In this document: piece after piece, positions 17,985-26,263 of the stretch
Numbering within the stretch: the first letter of the stretch is position 1
Layout of the letters: every line of letters starts with the position of its first letter
Source: Pectobacterium araliae
Lineage (GTDB): Bacteria; Pseudomonadota; Gammaproteobacteria; Enterobacterales; Enterobacteriaceae
NCBI RefSeq assembly: GCF_037076465.1
Contig: NZ_AP028908.1
Location: 2,418,001 to 2,482,000, forward strand
Direction of reading: 5' to 3'
Length of the DNA: 64,000 nucleotides
Notes under the pieces: generated by a model
Seen by the model: the letters and a program-made list of their open reading frames with translations, nothing else
Database searches by the model: none
What the model was told of the DNA's origin: nothing
Program-made: the position numbers and the translations under genes

Positions 17985-18656
17985 GTGAATTATCCAATTG
18001 GGCAGATCAATCACAGCTATCTGGGCTCCAGCGTTTATACCATACTGCGTGAGGCGTTAATTACCGGTCAACTCAAGCCGGACGACCGCCTAAGAATACG
18101 GGAGCTTGCCGCACAGGTTGGTACCAGCGTCACGCCAGTACGAGACGCGATCCTACAATTAGCGAAAGAGCAGGCGCTGGTGCTCAAGACGCCACGCGAT
18201 ATCCGTGTTCCCCAACTGACCGACGATCAATTTAAAGAGATCCGCACACTACGACTGGCGCTGGAAGGCACGGGGGCTGAGCTAGCCGCCGCACACATTA
18301 CGCCAAAAGTGCTCAAGCAGATCGAAGAGAATATTCGCCAGAATCGTCTGGCGATTGACGAGAAAAATCTACGCGAAGCATTGCGGTTGAATAGCGAATT
18401 CCATCTGTTTCTGGCTCAGGCGGCACGTATGCCGCTGTTGACGCAGTTTATTGGCAGCTTGTGGATGCGTACCGGCCCGTTGATCGCTCAGGCCTATGCG
18501 CATTTTTCCGTGCAGATGGCGATCGAACATCACGAAGAGGTCTTCGCGGCGCTACAGCAGCGCGATGCCAGCGCTGCTCGACAGGCCATCCAATCCGACA
18601 TTCTGGACGGTAGTGAAACAATGCTGGCCTTTATTGCTGTGGATCAGTCGTCATGA
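17985..18656 (+). CDS. GntR family transcriptional regulator (FadR/FCD subfamily), 223 aa
   Basis: An N-terminal winged helix (about 15-80) contains YTILREALITGQLKPDDRL and the recognition helix region VTPVRDAILQLAKEQAL. An all-helical FCD effector domain follows, with the EFHLFLAQAA and EHHEEVFAAL histidines that usually bind a metal or carboxylate ligand. The open frame extends back to 17838. I choose the GTG at 17985 because a GGGGG tract precedes it, the length then matches the family, and the extension would cover a palindromic operator (17882). FCD regulators respond to organic or amino acids. The immediate neighbours (cdiB, EAL protein) are unrelated in function. The shared palindrome points instead to the importer and SDR operons 13-17 kb away. 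Confidence 0.85.
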   Translation: MNYPIGQINHSYLGSSVYTILREALITGQLKPDDRLRIRELAAQVGTSVTPVRDAILQLAKEQALVLKTPRDIRVPQLTDDQFKEIRTLRLALEGTGAELAAAHITPKVLKQIEENIRQNRLAIDEKNLREALRLNSEFHLFLAQAARMPLLTQFIGSLWMRTGPLIAQAYAHFSVQMAIEHHEEVFAALQQRDASAARQAIQSDILDGSETMLAFIAVDQSS

Positions 18657-19023
18657 GCCGTGGTAATAGTCCGCGAATAAAGGGAGTGAACAGTCATGCT
18701 GCCCATACCGTCATCTTGTTCATTCATTAAGTAAAGATCGGGCTGAGTGAGTTCCCGCAGGGGAGTCATTCTTTCGGGAAAAAGTATTCAAGGGGAAGAA
18801 CTAGCCTGGTTTTATCAATCTTTCCTGCCGTTAGCTGTAACGAGTTTTCCTTTAAAATAACAAAGACAGTGATGGCTTATGCTTAAAGGTCACTCGTTGT
18901 TTATGATTTGCAAGAGCGTTGCGCCAGACGACTTATAACCAAAATAATGGCTGATAAACGCTATATCGTTGGCAAGGATGCGATATTTGAACCCATGCCG
19001 TACTCTTTCCGTCACGCTGCCGG
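18657..19023. other. intergenic region, no gene seen
   Basis: This 367-bp stretch between the GntR regulator and the EAL gene holds no convincing ORF, RNA gene or strong hairpin with a U tract. It presumably carries the promoter of the EAL gene, but no clear -35/-10 pair stands out. Confidence 0.4.
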
Positions 19024-20613
19024 ATGATCGCTATGCTCGCCCTAACTACCAATACCGGATTATGGTTCAGACTTGTTTTTGTTTCATTTGGCTGCGCATT
19101 GCTGGCTCTGTTTATTGGGCAAGGGATTCTAGCCAGGCTAGAGCAAACGCAGTTACTGCGCTATAGCCAGGACGTACTTAAGCAGGGAGCCGCCGTCGCG
19201 AATGAAGGCAGGGAAACCATCAACCGTGTGCTGACGCTGAATAACACGCCCTGTTCCAGCGCCGACCTGAAAGAGTTGCGTCTGCTCTCTTTTTATTCTG
19301 TCTATCTGCGCGATATCGGGCGTATTAAAAACAACTACCTCATCTGTTCTGCGGGTTGGGGTATTCTCAATCCACCGATTTATCTGCTACCGCCGAACCT
19401 GACGACACCCGATGGCGTGCAACTGTGGACCGCAATGAAAGACGTGGTTGATCCTCGTATTACCGCAGATATGGCAAGTCTCAACAATGTGGTCACCATC
19501 ACCGCTGCCGCCGCATTTCGCCGTTTTATCCAACCGCCAGCCGGATACAGCGCCGCGCTGACAACCCGTAATTTAGGCCATATCTATCAGATGTTTGGCG
19601 ACATCAACCTGTCGACGCTCACGCCGACACCGCAACCGAATAATACGTGGTTAACCATGGGAAAACGGCAGACATTTTCCTGTGAGCCAAACCGAGATAT
19701 CTGTGTACTGGCTCAGTTAGATTCTGCGGGTATCCTGTATCGTCCCTGGTATATCATCGCTGCTTTGTTTTTTGTCGGGGCGCTCATCGGTGCCAGTTTT
19801 ACCCTGTCTTATCAGCTCTACTACGACCGGCATCAGACCCTACCATCGCAATTAAAACGCGCGATCAAACATCAACGGTTTCAAGTTCATTATCAACCAC
19901 TCATCAGTCTGCCGCTGCGGACCATTATTGGCGTAGAGGCGCTTGCCCGCTGGAAAAACGAACGCGGTGACAACGTATCGCCGGAATACTTTATCAATAT
20001 TGCGGAAGAGATGGGTTATATGGCGGAACTCACTCGGATCATTACACGTCAGGCATTGCACGATATGCAGCCTTATCTCACGCAGGAAACGCCTTTTCTG
20101 CTCAGTATTAATTTGTCGGTAATCGATATTGTGTCGCCTGACTATCTCCGCTTCTTACAGCAGATGTGCGATGACATGGGGATAGACAGAGCACGTATCA
20201 TGTTAGAACTGACTGAACGTTCGAGCACGTCTCATCAAACACTGGCGAGCGGTCTTCAGGCATTACAGCATGCAGGCTATAAGATCGCGCTTGATGATTT
20301 CGGCACGGGGTATTCCAACCTCGATTATCTCAGCCACCTGCCGTTCGATATGATTAAGATCGACAAGATTTTTGTCAGCGCCATCGGTACAGACTCGGTT
20401 AATGCCGCCATGGCGGATCTGCTCTTCACCCTGATCAAAAAACTGGATGTTTGCGTGATTATCGAAGGCGTCGAAACCCGGGAACAGGCCGCCTATATCC
20501 TGGAACAGTGCCCTTCCGCCATTATGCAAGGATGGTATTTCGGTAAAGCGGTAGCGTTGCACGATCTGCCGGATAGCCTCCACTATCAATGTCCGCCGAT
20601 CGAAACAACGTAG
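19024..20613 (+). CDS. cyclic-di-GMP phosphodiesterase with CSS and EAL domains, 529 aa
   Basis: A membrane protein predicted to hydrolyse c-di-GMP. A first membrane helix (about 12-33) precedes a periplasmic CSS domain with the signature NTPCSSADLKELR, whose Cys controls activity through disulfide state in E. coli homologues. A second helix (about 240-262) leads to a cytoplasmic EAL domain. Catalytic elements are intact: EAL at 305-307, NLS, LELTER, DDFGTG at 424-429, IKIDK, EGVET and the late MQGWYFGKA motif. There is no GGDEF domain. An alternative start is the Met at 19033. The gene stands alone and ends in a strong terminator at 20623. A role in the switch from biofilm to motility is inferred from the family. 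Confidence 0.92.
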   Translation: MIAMLALTTNTGLWFRLVFVSFGCALLALFIGQGILARLEQTQLLRYSQDVLKQGAAVANEGRETINRVLTLNNTPCSSADLKELRLLSFYSVYLRDIGRIKNNYLICSAGWGILNPPIYLLPPNLTTPDGVQLWTAMKDVVDPRITADMASLNNVVTITAAAAFRRFIQPPAGYSAALTTRNLGHIYQMFGDINLSTLTPTPQPNNTWLTMGKRQTFSCEPNRDICVLAQLDSAGILYRPWYIIAALFFVGALIGASFTLSYQLYYDRHQTLPSQLKRAIKHQRFQVHYQPLISLPLRTIIGVEALARWKNERGDNVSPEYFINIAEEMGYMAELTRIITRQALHDMQPYLTQETPFLLSINLSVIDIVSPDYLRFLQQMCDDMGIDRARIMLELTERSSTSHQTLASGLQALQHAGYKIALDDFGTGYSNLDYLSHLPFDMIKIDKIFVSAIGTDSVNAAMADLLFTLIKKLDVCVIIEGVETREQAAYILEQCPSAIMQGWYFGKAVALHDLPDSLHYQCPPIETT

Positions 20614-20622
20614 CCTGAAAGC

Positions 20623-20656
20623 GCCCCACCGTCATCATTCGCGGTGGGGCTGTTTT
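20623..20656 (+). terminator. Rho-independent terminator after the EAL gene
   Basis: A 9-bp G+C-rich stem (GCCCCACCG at 623-631, CGGTGGGGC at 642-650 of the 20-kb block) is followed by TGTTTTT. A second palindrome, GGGCTGTTTTTAAACAGCCC, overlaps it at 20647-20666, so the site may serve both strands, since the neighbouring genes converge. Confidence 0.85.
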
Positions 20657-20678
20657 TAAACAGCCCAATATCAGGTCA

Positions 20679-21647
20679 TCATGTCTGACAAGCTTCCTCG
20701 CCGCCGCTTTCAGCTCGCGGATATTGCCCGACCACCTGACGTAGATAATACGCTTCCCCCTGACGCAGTTCCGCCGTCATGAAATCAAGGAAAGCCTGCT
20801 GCGGCGGCGCGTGAGCCTTGCCTGCCAATGTTTGAACCTGAAGCGAACGCTGGTCGAGCTGCTTGATATTCAACGGCTTCAGGCGCATCGGTTCCTGTAA
20901 GCATTTATACATCACGGAATAGAAGCTACAGGCGGTAACCGCCCCCGGTGTACTCATCGCATAGTAATAGAGCGTGGTGAAATTGTTGCAGCACAGCGTC
21001 GGCTCCAGAAAAGTGCCATTCATGCGGCATGAGAGGTCAAACAGTTGTCGCAGCGTAGTAGACGATTCCGGCAACGCCAGCGGGAAAGGATGCAGATCCG
21101 CGAGTTGGATAGACTGCTGCGCTAGCGGATGATTGTCAGACATTAGCAACATTAGCGGCGCAGGCAGTGCCAGCTCGACATTCACGCCCTGTTCGGGCGC
21201 CAGCGCAAACTGAAGCGCGATATCCACTTCACCGTTGCGGATCATCTGTGACACCTGCATCGCCGAGTCGACTTTCAGCGCAAAGGTGGTGTCCGGGTCA
21301 TGTTGGCGGAAACGCGCAAACAAGGTCGGCAACAGATCAAACGCCATCCCCTCCGTGCAACCAATACGCAACAGCGCCCGGCGGCTAGCCTTCAGCCCCT
21401 GAATCTCCGCCACGGCGGCATCCATGTCCATCATGCTCTTACGCACATGGTTTTCCAGAATACGCCCGGCATCATTTAACACCATGCCGCGCGCATGGCG
21501 CTCGAACAGCGGCACGCCGATGCGTTCTTCCAGCCGCTGGATTTGGCGACTGATCGCAGAAACGGCGACAAACAGATGCTGACTGGCGGCGCTGAGCGAA
21601 CCGGTGGTGGCAACCACTAGAAAATAACGGATCTCGGAGCTGTGCAT
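20679..21647 (-). CDS. LysR family transcriptional regulator, 322 aa
   Basis: An N-terminal winged helix-turn-helix (about 1-60) has the LysR pattern FLVVATTGSLSAASQHLFVA...SAISRQIQRLEERIGVPLFER. A PBP2-like co-inducer domain occupies about 90-300. It is transcribed away from the M20 amidohydrolase gene with a 142-bp intergenic region, the usual arrangement for a LysR protein and its target. The C-terminus is somewhat longer than average and ends in a low-complexity tail (ESGGEEACQT). The effector is unknown; a substrate or product of the amidohydrolase is the natural guess. Confidence 0.9.
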   Translation of the reverse strand: MHSSEIRYFLVVATTGSLSAASQHLFVAVSAISRQIQRLEERIGVPLFERHARGMVLNDAGRILENHVRKSMMDMDAAVAEIQGLKASRRALLRIGCTEGMAFDLLPTLFARFRQHDPDTTFALKVDSAMQVSQMIRNGEVDIALQFALAPEQGVNVELALPAPLMLLMSDNHPLAQQSIQLADLHPFPLALPESSTTLRQLFDLSCRMNGTFLEPTLCCNNFTTLYYYAMSTPGAVTACSFYSVMYKCLQEPMRLKPLNIKQLDQRSLQVQTLAGKAHAPPQQAFLDFMTAELRQGEAYYLRQVVGQYPRAESGGEEACQT

Positions 21648-21697
21648 GGCATCGTTCCTTTCAAAAAGTGCTGAGGATTCGAAGGTTTATATTAAAA

Positions 21698-21736
21698 GCA
21701 AAGCTTAATTGCAATTTTTATTATTGTTGCAAAGCT
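21698..21736. promoter_or_regulatory. candidate LysR-binding direct repeats
   Basis: The octamer GCAAAGCT occurs twice (21698-21705 and 21729-21736), 31 bp or about three helical turns apart, in the A+T-rich region between the divergent lysR and M20 genes. LysR proteins bind such phased half-sites. This is weak evidence on its own. Confidence 0.3.
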
Positions 21737-21789
21737 CGTTTTTTCTTTAAATATCGGTAACTTCGGCACATTATCCAGCAAGGAAAGGC

Positions 21790-23208
21790 ATGACCAGTGC
21801 AGACCTTATTCGTATCGCCTGTGAACGTTTCGATCGCGGAGAATTTAAACAGACGCTGGCCCGGCGTATTGCCCACGCCAGCGAAAGCCAGAAAGCAGAC
21901 AACCAGCCCGCGCTGAACCGCTATCTGACTGACGAGATCCAGCCCACGTTGCAGGCGATGGGATTCAGCATAAGATCAATCGCCTCGTCGGATGCACGTC
22001 ATCCTCCTTTTTTGCTGGCCGAACGCATTGAAGATCCCAACCTGCCGACCGTGCTGTCTTACGGTCACGGCGACGTGGTTTTCGGTGATGAGGACAACTG
22101 GCGCGACGGGCTTACGCCCTGGGAATTGGTCGAAGAAGGCGATCGCTGGTACGGACGCGGCTGCGCCGATAATAAAGGTCAGCACAGCATTAACCTGATG
22201 GCGCTGGAACAGGTGTTTCAGGCGCGCGGACAGCGTCTGGGTTTCAACTGCAAACTGTTGTTCGAGATGGGGGAAGAAATTGGTTCACCGGGACTTGCCG
22301 ACCTGTGCCAACAGCACAAGCAAGAACTGGCCGCCGATATTTTTATCGCGTCGGATGGGCCACGCCTTAATGCAGAACGTCCAACGCTGTTCCTTGGCTC
22401 CCGCGGCTGCGCCAATTTTCGTTTACGCATCAACGCGCGCGCTCAAGCGTACCATTCAGGCAACTGGGGCGGGTTGCTCAGCAATCCGGGTACGCAGTTA
22501 GCGAACGCCGTGGCGAGTCTGGTGGATGGACAAGGACGGATGAAGATCGATTCCCTGCTGCCACCGCCGTTAACGCCCGCGCTGCGGGAAATTCTCAGCA
22601 CCATCGACCCCGCAGGCAGCGAGGGCGATCCGGCGATTGATGAAAACTGGGGTGAAGGCGGTCTCACGCCTGCCGAACGGCTATTTGGCTGGAACACGCT
22701 GGAAGTGCTGTCATTCATTACCGGTAACCCAAACAAGCCGATGAACGCGATTCCCGCTGATGCGACGGCTATTTGCCAACTGCGGTTTGTGGTCGGCACC
22801 GACTGGCAGCATCTGGCGCAACATGTGCGCCAACACCTCGACCAGCACGGCTTTAAACAGGTGGAGGTTGAAGTACTTAATACGTCTCCGGCAACGCGGT
22901 TTAACCCCGAAGATCCGCTAGTGAACTGGACGCTGGCGCTGATGCAGCAAATCAGCGGCAAACAGCCCGCGCTGTTACCGAATTTGGGCGGGTCGCTGCC
23001 TAATGACGTTTTCGCCGACATCCTCGGCCTGCCGACACTGTGGATCCCCCACTCCTATCCGGCATGCGGCCAGCACGCGGCCAACGAACACCTGCTGAAA
23101 TCCGTCGCCCGCGAAGGGTTAGCGATCATGACTGGCCTATTCTGGGAGCTGGGGGAGGAAGGGCATGATCTGTTAGAAGCACATAGAAGGTATGTACATC
23201 AGAAGTGA
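21790..23208 (+). CDS. M20 family metallo-amidohydrolase, 472 aa
   Basis: A zinc-dependent deacylase or dipeptidase of the ArgE/DapE/CPG2 group. The di-zinc ligands are visible: GHGDVV (H93, with D95), the bridging Asp of GCADNKGQ (D127), the EE pair of FEMGEEIGSPG (E162/E163), and a C-terminal His in PHSYPACGQHAANEH. A dimerisation lid domain lies between about 210 and 340. No signal peptide is present, so it is cytoplasmic. It is divergent from the LysR gene and convergent with the metQ-like gene of an importer/racemase operon. I infer that it may deacylate or cleave an imported N-acyl amino acid or dipeptide; the substrate cannot be read from sequence. Confidence 0.88.
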   Translation: MTSADLIRIACERFDRGEFKQTLARRIAHASESQKADNQPALNRYLTDEIQPTLQAMGFSIRSIASSDARHPPFLLAERIEDPNLPTVLSYGHGDVVFGDEDNWRDGLTPWELVEEGDRWYGRGCADNKGQHSINLMALEQVFQARGQRLGFNCKLLFEMGEEIGSPGLADLCQQHKQELAADIFIASDGPRLNAERPTLFLGSRGCANFRLRINARAQAYHSGNWGGLLSNPGTQLANAVASLVDGQGRMKIDSLLPPPLTPALREILSTIDPAGSEGDPAIDENWGEGGLTPAERLFGWNTLEVLSFITGNPNKPMNAIPADATAICQLRFVVGTDWQHLAQHVRQHLDQHGFKQVEVEVLNTSPATRFNPEDPLVNWTLALMQQISGKQPALLPNLGGSLPNDVFADILGLPTLWIPHSYPACGQHAANEHLLKSVAREGLAIMTGLFWELGEEGHDLLEAHRRYVHQK

Positions 23209-23302
23209 TGTTTAACGCCCGCCTTTCCTGTCTTTCACTGGCATTAGAAATTAGGCTGAGGTAGAAGTGACTGCCGAGTAAGCGGCATGGATGTCGCGAA
23301 AG

Positions 23303-23336
23303 CCAGTGCCGCTTTTCTTACTTTATGCGGCACTGG
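23303..23336. terminator. inverted repeat between convergent genes
   Basis: A perfect 10-bp stem (CCAGTGCCGC / GCGGCACTGG) with a 14-nt, T-rich loop lies between the stop codons of the M20 and metQ-like genes. It is a likely bidirectional terminator, although the U tracts outside the stem are weak. Confidence 0.5.
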
Positions 23337-23352
23337 AAACTTGAAATGCTAA

Positions 23353-24162
23353 TTACTTCTTCATCCACGCCGGTTTCTGGAACGCGTGGAACATGGAGTT
23401 TTTGTCCTCAAAGAACGCGGCGAATTCCGGGGATTGAACAGCGGCTTTCAGATCCTGAGCGAATGGTTTATCGGCATCTTCCGCACGTACAACGATCATG
23501 TTTTTCAGGTCTTCCGGCAGCACATCCAGTTGAATGGCGTCAGACAGATTCAGGCCAGCGGAAATCGCGAAGTTGGCGTTAATCAGCGAGCCGGTTACGC
23601 CACCCAGCGCACGCGGTAACTGTGCGGCTTCCAGCGGTTTAAAGACCAGCCCTTTCGGGTTTTCTGTGATGTCACGCAGCGAGGCTTTGGTCGGTGTAAT
23701 CTCTGGATTGATCTTGATCAGGCCGTATTTTTGCAGGAAATCCAGTGAGCGCGCCAGATTTGATGGATCGTTTGGCAGCGTCACGATATCGCCCGCTTTC
23801 AGCTCATCCAACGAGCGTACTTTGTTGGAGTAAAAGCCCATGCTGGCCGTCGGCACGGTGATCACTTCTGCCAGTTTCAGCCCTTTATCCGCGCTGAAAC
23901 GGTCAAGATAGCGGCGATTTTGGAACAGATTGGCATCAATACTGTTGTTCGACAGCGCCAGATTCGGCTGGATGTAGTCGCTGAATTCACGCACTTTTAC
24001 GTCGTAGCCTTTTTTCACCATTTCCGGCTTGATCGCTTTCGTGACCATATCGCCATACGGCCCCGGCGAGACACCGATGGTGATTTCTTTGCCTGAATCT
24101 GCTGCGTAAGCCTGAGAGATGCCCAGCACCAGCATGAGTGGAATGAGTTTTTTCAATCGCAT
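23353..24162 (-). CDS. MetQ/NlpA family substrate-binding protein, 269 aa
   Basis: The periplasmic receptor of a MetNIQ-type ABC importer. A Sec signal peptide ends near residue 20 (SQAYA/AD). Unlike typical MetQ it has no lipobox Cys, so it is predicted to be soluble in the periplasm. The mature part has the family pattern ITIGVSPGPYGDM, EFSDYIQPN, IDANLFQ and LPNDPSNLARSL. It is the last gene of metN-metI-racemase-metQ, separated from the racemase gene by 287 bp that contain a large palindrome. Binding specificity is probably an amino acid or its N-acyl or D-form rather than necessarily L-methionine, given the racemase in the operon. Confidence 0.88.
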   Translation of the reverse strand: MRLKKLIPLMLVLGISQAYAADSGKEITIGVSPGPYGDMVTKAIKPEMVKKGYDVKVREFSDYIQPNLALSNNSIDANLFQNRRYLDRFSADKGLKLAEVITVPTASMGFYSNKVRSLDELKAGDIVTLPNDPSNLARSLDFLQKYGLIKINPEITPTKASLRDITENPKGLVFKPLEAAQLPRALGGVTGSLINANFAISAGLNLSDAIQLDVLPEDLKNMIVVRAEDADKPFAQDLKAAVQSPEFAAFFEDKNSMFHAFQKPAWMKK

Positions 24163-24264
24163 CGTCGCGTTCCTGTCTGTCCGATTTAGTCAGTATTCGC
24201 CGTTTTGCTAACGGCATTCTCGTTATGTTAGGCGTCTGTAGCCACGGTTAAGATCGAGATACCG

Positions 24265-24320
24265 GGAGCGACCACGGTGCGAGGCATCCCTGCGGGAACC
24301 TCATCACCGTGTTTCTCCCT
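24265..24320. repeat. 56-bp nested palindrome between racemase and metQ-like genes
   Basis: Three nested inverted repeats share one centre: GGGAG/CTCCC (24265, 24316), CACGGTG/CACCGTG (24274, 24306) and AGG..TCCC/GGGA.CCT around a TGC loop. The RNA would fold into one long interrupted hairpin. There is no U tract after it in the direction of transcription, so it is more likely an mRNA-stabilising or dispersed REP-like element than a terminator. Confidence 0.6.
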
Positions 24321-24449
24321 AAATCCCAACTCTTACGCGTGGTGCAACATCGCTCATTATTTTTCTCTATTTTTATAACGTTATTCCCTGGTGTTGGATA
24401 ACGTTTTACTGCTCACACTTCTTACTAAAAAGGCTGATTCAAAAATCAG

Positions 24450-25562
24450 TTAAAACAAAAAGGTTTCCTGTCCGTAGCAATACTTTTCGTACAGTTCAGG
24501 GTTAATGTCGAAGCCGATCCCCGGTTTATTTGGCACCGCAACACAGCTGTCGTTGTCTAATTCAACAAACGGCAGCATGAAGTCTTCATGCCAGTAGCGG
24601 GAAGACGGAGGAATGTCGTGCGCATAGATAAAGTTCGGCAGCGTTGACACCGCAATATTGTGCGCTTTACCGACCGCCGTATCCAACATACCGCCGCACC
24701 ACACCGGAATATTGTGCGCCTGGCAGTAATCATGAATCAGTTTGGTTTCAGTAATACCGCCCACGCGCGCGACTTTAATATTGATGATTTTGGCACTGCC
24801 TAGCTCGATCGCTTTACGCGCGTCTTCTACCGAGGCAATACTTTCATCCAGACAGATCGGTGTATTCACCGCGGCCTGAAGTTTGCGGTGGTCAATAATG
24901 TCGTCATGCGCTAACGGCTGTTCGATCATCAGCAGATTGAATTTATCGATGCGCTTAAAGAAATCAATATCATCCAGCGTGTAGGCAGAATTGGCATCCA
25001 CCATCAGCGTAATATCACCAAATTCCTGACGCAGCGCCGCAATATAATCATAGTCTTTTCCCGGCTTGATTTTTATTTTGATGCGCTTATAGCCGTCGTT
25101 CAGAAAATTATCGACCACGCGGACTAATTGATCCGGCGTGTCCTGAATACCAATACTGACACCGGCTTCGACTTTATCGCGTACGCCGCCCAGTAATTGA
25201 TGCAGCGGCACACCTTTTATCTTCGCGTACGCATCCCAGATACCGCCTTCAATTGCCGCTTTGGCGCAGTTATTACGCTTTACCGGCGCAAAAATATCGC
25301 GCACTTGCGAAGGATGCTCAATATTCCCGGCCTGTTTAACCATCGGAATCAAGAAGTCACGCATAATATGCCACGCGGTGACGTTGGTTTCTTCGTTATA
25401 AAATGGCAGGGAAATAGCTGAGCAATCGCCGTAACCAATCTGCCCACCAGCGTACACTTCCGCGATGGAAAAGTGTTTTTCCGTCTGCGTCGCAAAGCTG
25501 GTAGTAAATGGCGTTTTCAACGCCATTTTCATTTTTCGTAATACAATTTTGTCTATTTTCAT
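24450..25562 (-). CDS. enolase-superfamily N-acylamino acid racemase / o-succinylbenzoate synthase-like protein, 370 aa
   Basis: A muconate-lactonising subgroup enolase. The catalytic residues fall almost exactly where they do in Amycolatopsis NAAAR/OSBS: KxK at K162/K164, metal ligands D189 (MVDANSA), E214 (IEQPL) and D239 (CLDES), and the second base K263 (INIKVARVGG). The C-terminal GGMLDTAVGKAHNIAVSTL block is also typical. Such enzymes racemise N-succinyl amino acids or make o-succinylbenzoate. Because it sits inside an amino-acid importer operon, and not with other menaquinone genes, racemisation of an acylated amino acid is the better inference. It follows metI by 41 bp. No obvious lesion is present. 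Confidence 0.85.
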   Translation of the reverse strand: MKIDKIVLRKMKMALKTPFTTSFATQTEKHFSIAEVYAGGQIGYGDCSAISLPFYNEETNVTAWHIMRDFLIPMVKQAGNIEHPSQVRDIFAPVKRNNCAKAAIEGGIWDAYAKIKGVPLHQLLGGVRDKVEAGVSIGIQDTPDQLVRVVDNFLNDGYKRIKIKIKPGKDYDYIAALRQEFGDITLMVDANSAYTLDDIDFFKRIDKFNLLMIEQPLAHDDIIDHRKLQAAVNTPICLDESIASVEDARKAIELGSAKIINIKVARVGGITETKLIHDYCQAHNIPVWCGGMLDTAVGKAHNIAVSTLPNFIYAHDIPPSSRYWHEDFMLPFVELDNDSCVAVPNKPGIGFDINPELYEKYCYGQETFLF

Positions 25563-25603
25563 GACATCTCTCTGCTGTCCTGAATAACGTATTCTGTCGC
25601 GGT

Positions 25604-26263
25604 TTAGCGGCGTTCGCGCTTATTCGCCCGACGCGATAGCATATCACCCAGCGTTTGCACGACCTGTACCAGCACCACCAACGCAATCACCGTCACGACC
25701 ATGACTTCGGTTTCATACCGGTAATAGCCAAAGCGGATCGCCAGATCGCCGACACCACCGCCGCCAACAATCCCAGCCATCGCAGAGTAACCAATCAGGC
25801 TAACCAGTGTGATCGTCAGGCCACGTAATAATCCTGCCAAGGCTTCCGGCAACAGCACAGTTCCGATAATGCGCGTCGGGCTGGCACCAAAGGCTTCTGC
25901 CGCCTCCACAATACCCGGATCGACTTCACGCAGTGCGGAATCCACCAGACGGGCATAAAAGGCAATCGCTGCCACCGACATCGGCACCGCCGCCGCCACG
26001 GGCCCTATCGTGTTCCCTAGCAGCAACTGGGTTAATGGCAACAGCAGTACCAGCAGGATCACAAACGGGATCGAGCGGATGATATTCACCAGAATGGTTG
26101 AAACCAGATAGATAAAACGGTTCTGCCAGAATAAATGACGATCGGTAACATAAATCGCGATGCCTAGCGGCAGGCCGAAGACCACTGCACACAGCGTTGA
26201 AATACACACCATGGTGAAGGTTTCACCAAAGGCGAAGATTAATTCACCGATTAACTCAGTCAT
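25604..26263 (-). CDS. MetI-type ABC transporter permease, 219 aa
   Basis: An inner-membrane permease with five or six hydrophobic segments and the EAA loop VEAAEAFGASPTRIIGTVLLPEA that contacts the ATPase. The start at 26263 (MTELIGELIFAFGETF) is chosen because it overlaps the end of the ATPase gene by 8 bp and gives the usual MetI length of about 217 aa; the longer frame back to 26440 only shadows metN. It forms the channel for the MetNIQ-like importer with the genes on either side. Confidence 0.9.
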   Translation of the reverse strand: MTELIGELIFAFGETFTMVCISTLCAVVFGLPLGIAIYVTDRHLFWQNRFIYLVSTILVNIIRSIPFVILLVLLLPLTQLLLGNTIGPVAAAVPMSVAAIAFYARLVDSALREVDPGIVEAAEAFGASPTRIIGTVLLPEALAGLLRGLTITLVSLIGYSAMAGIVGGGGVGDLAIRFGYYRYETEVMVVTVIALVVLVQVVQTLGDMLSRRANKRERR

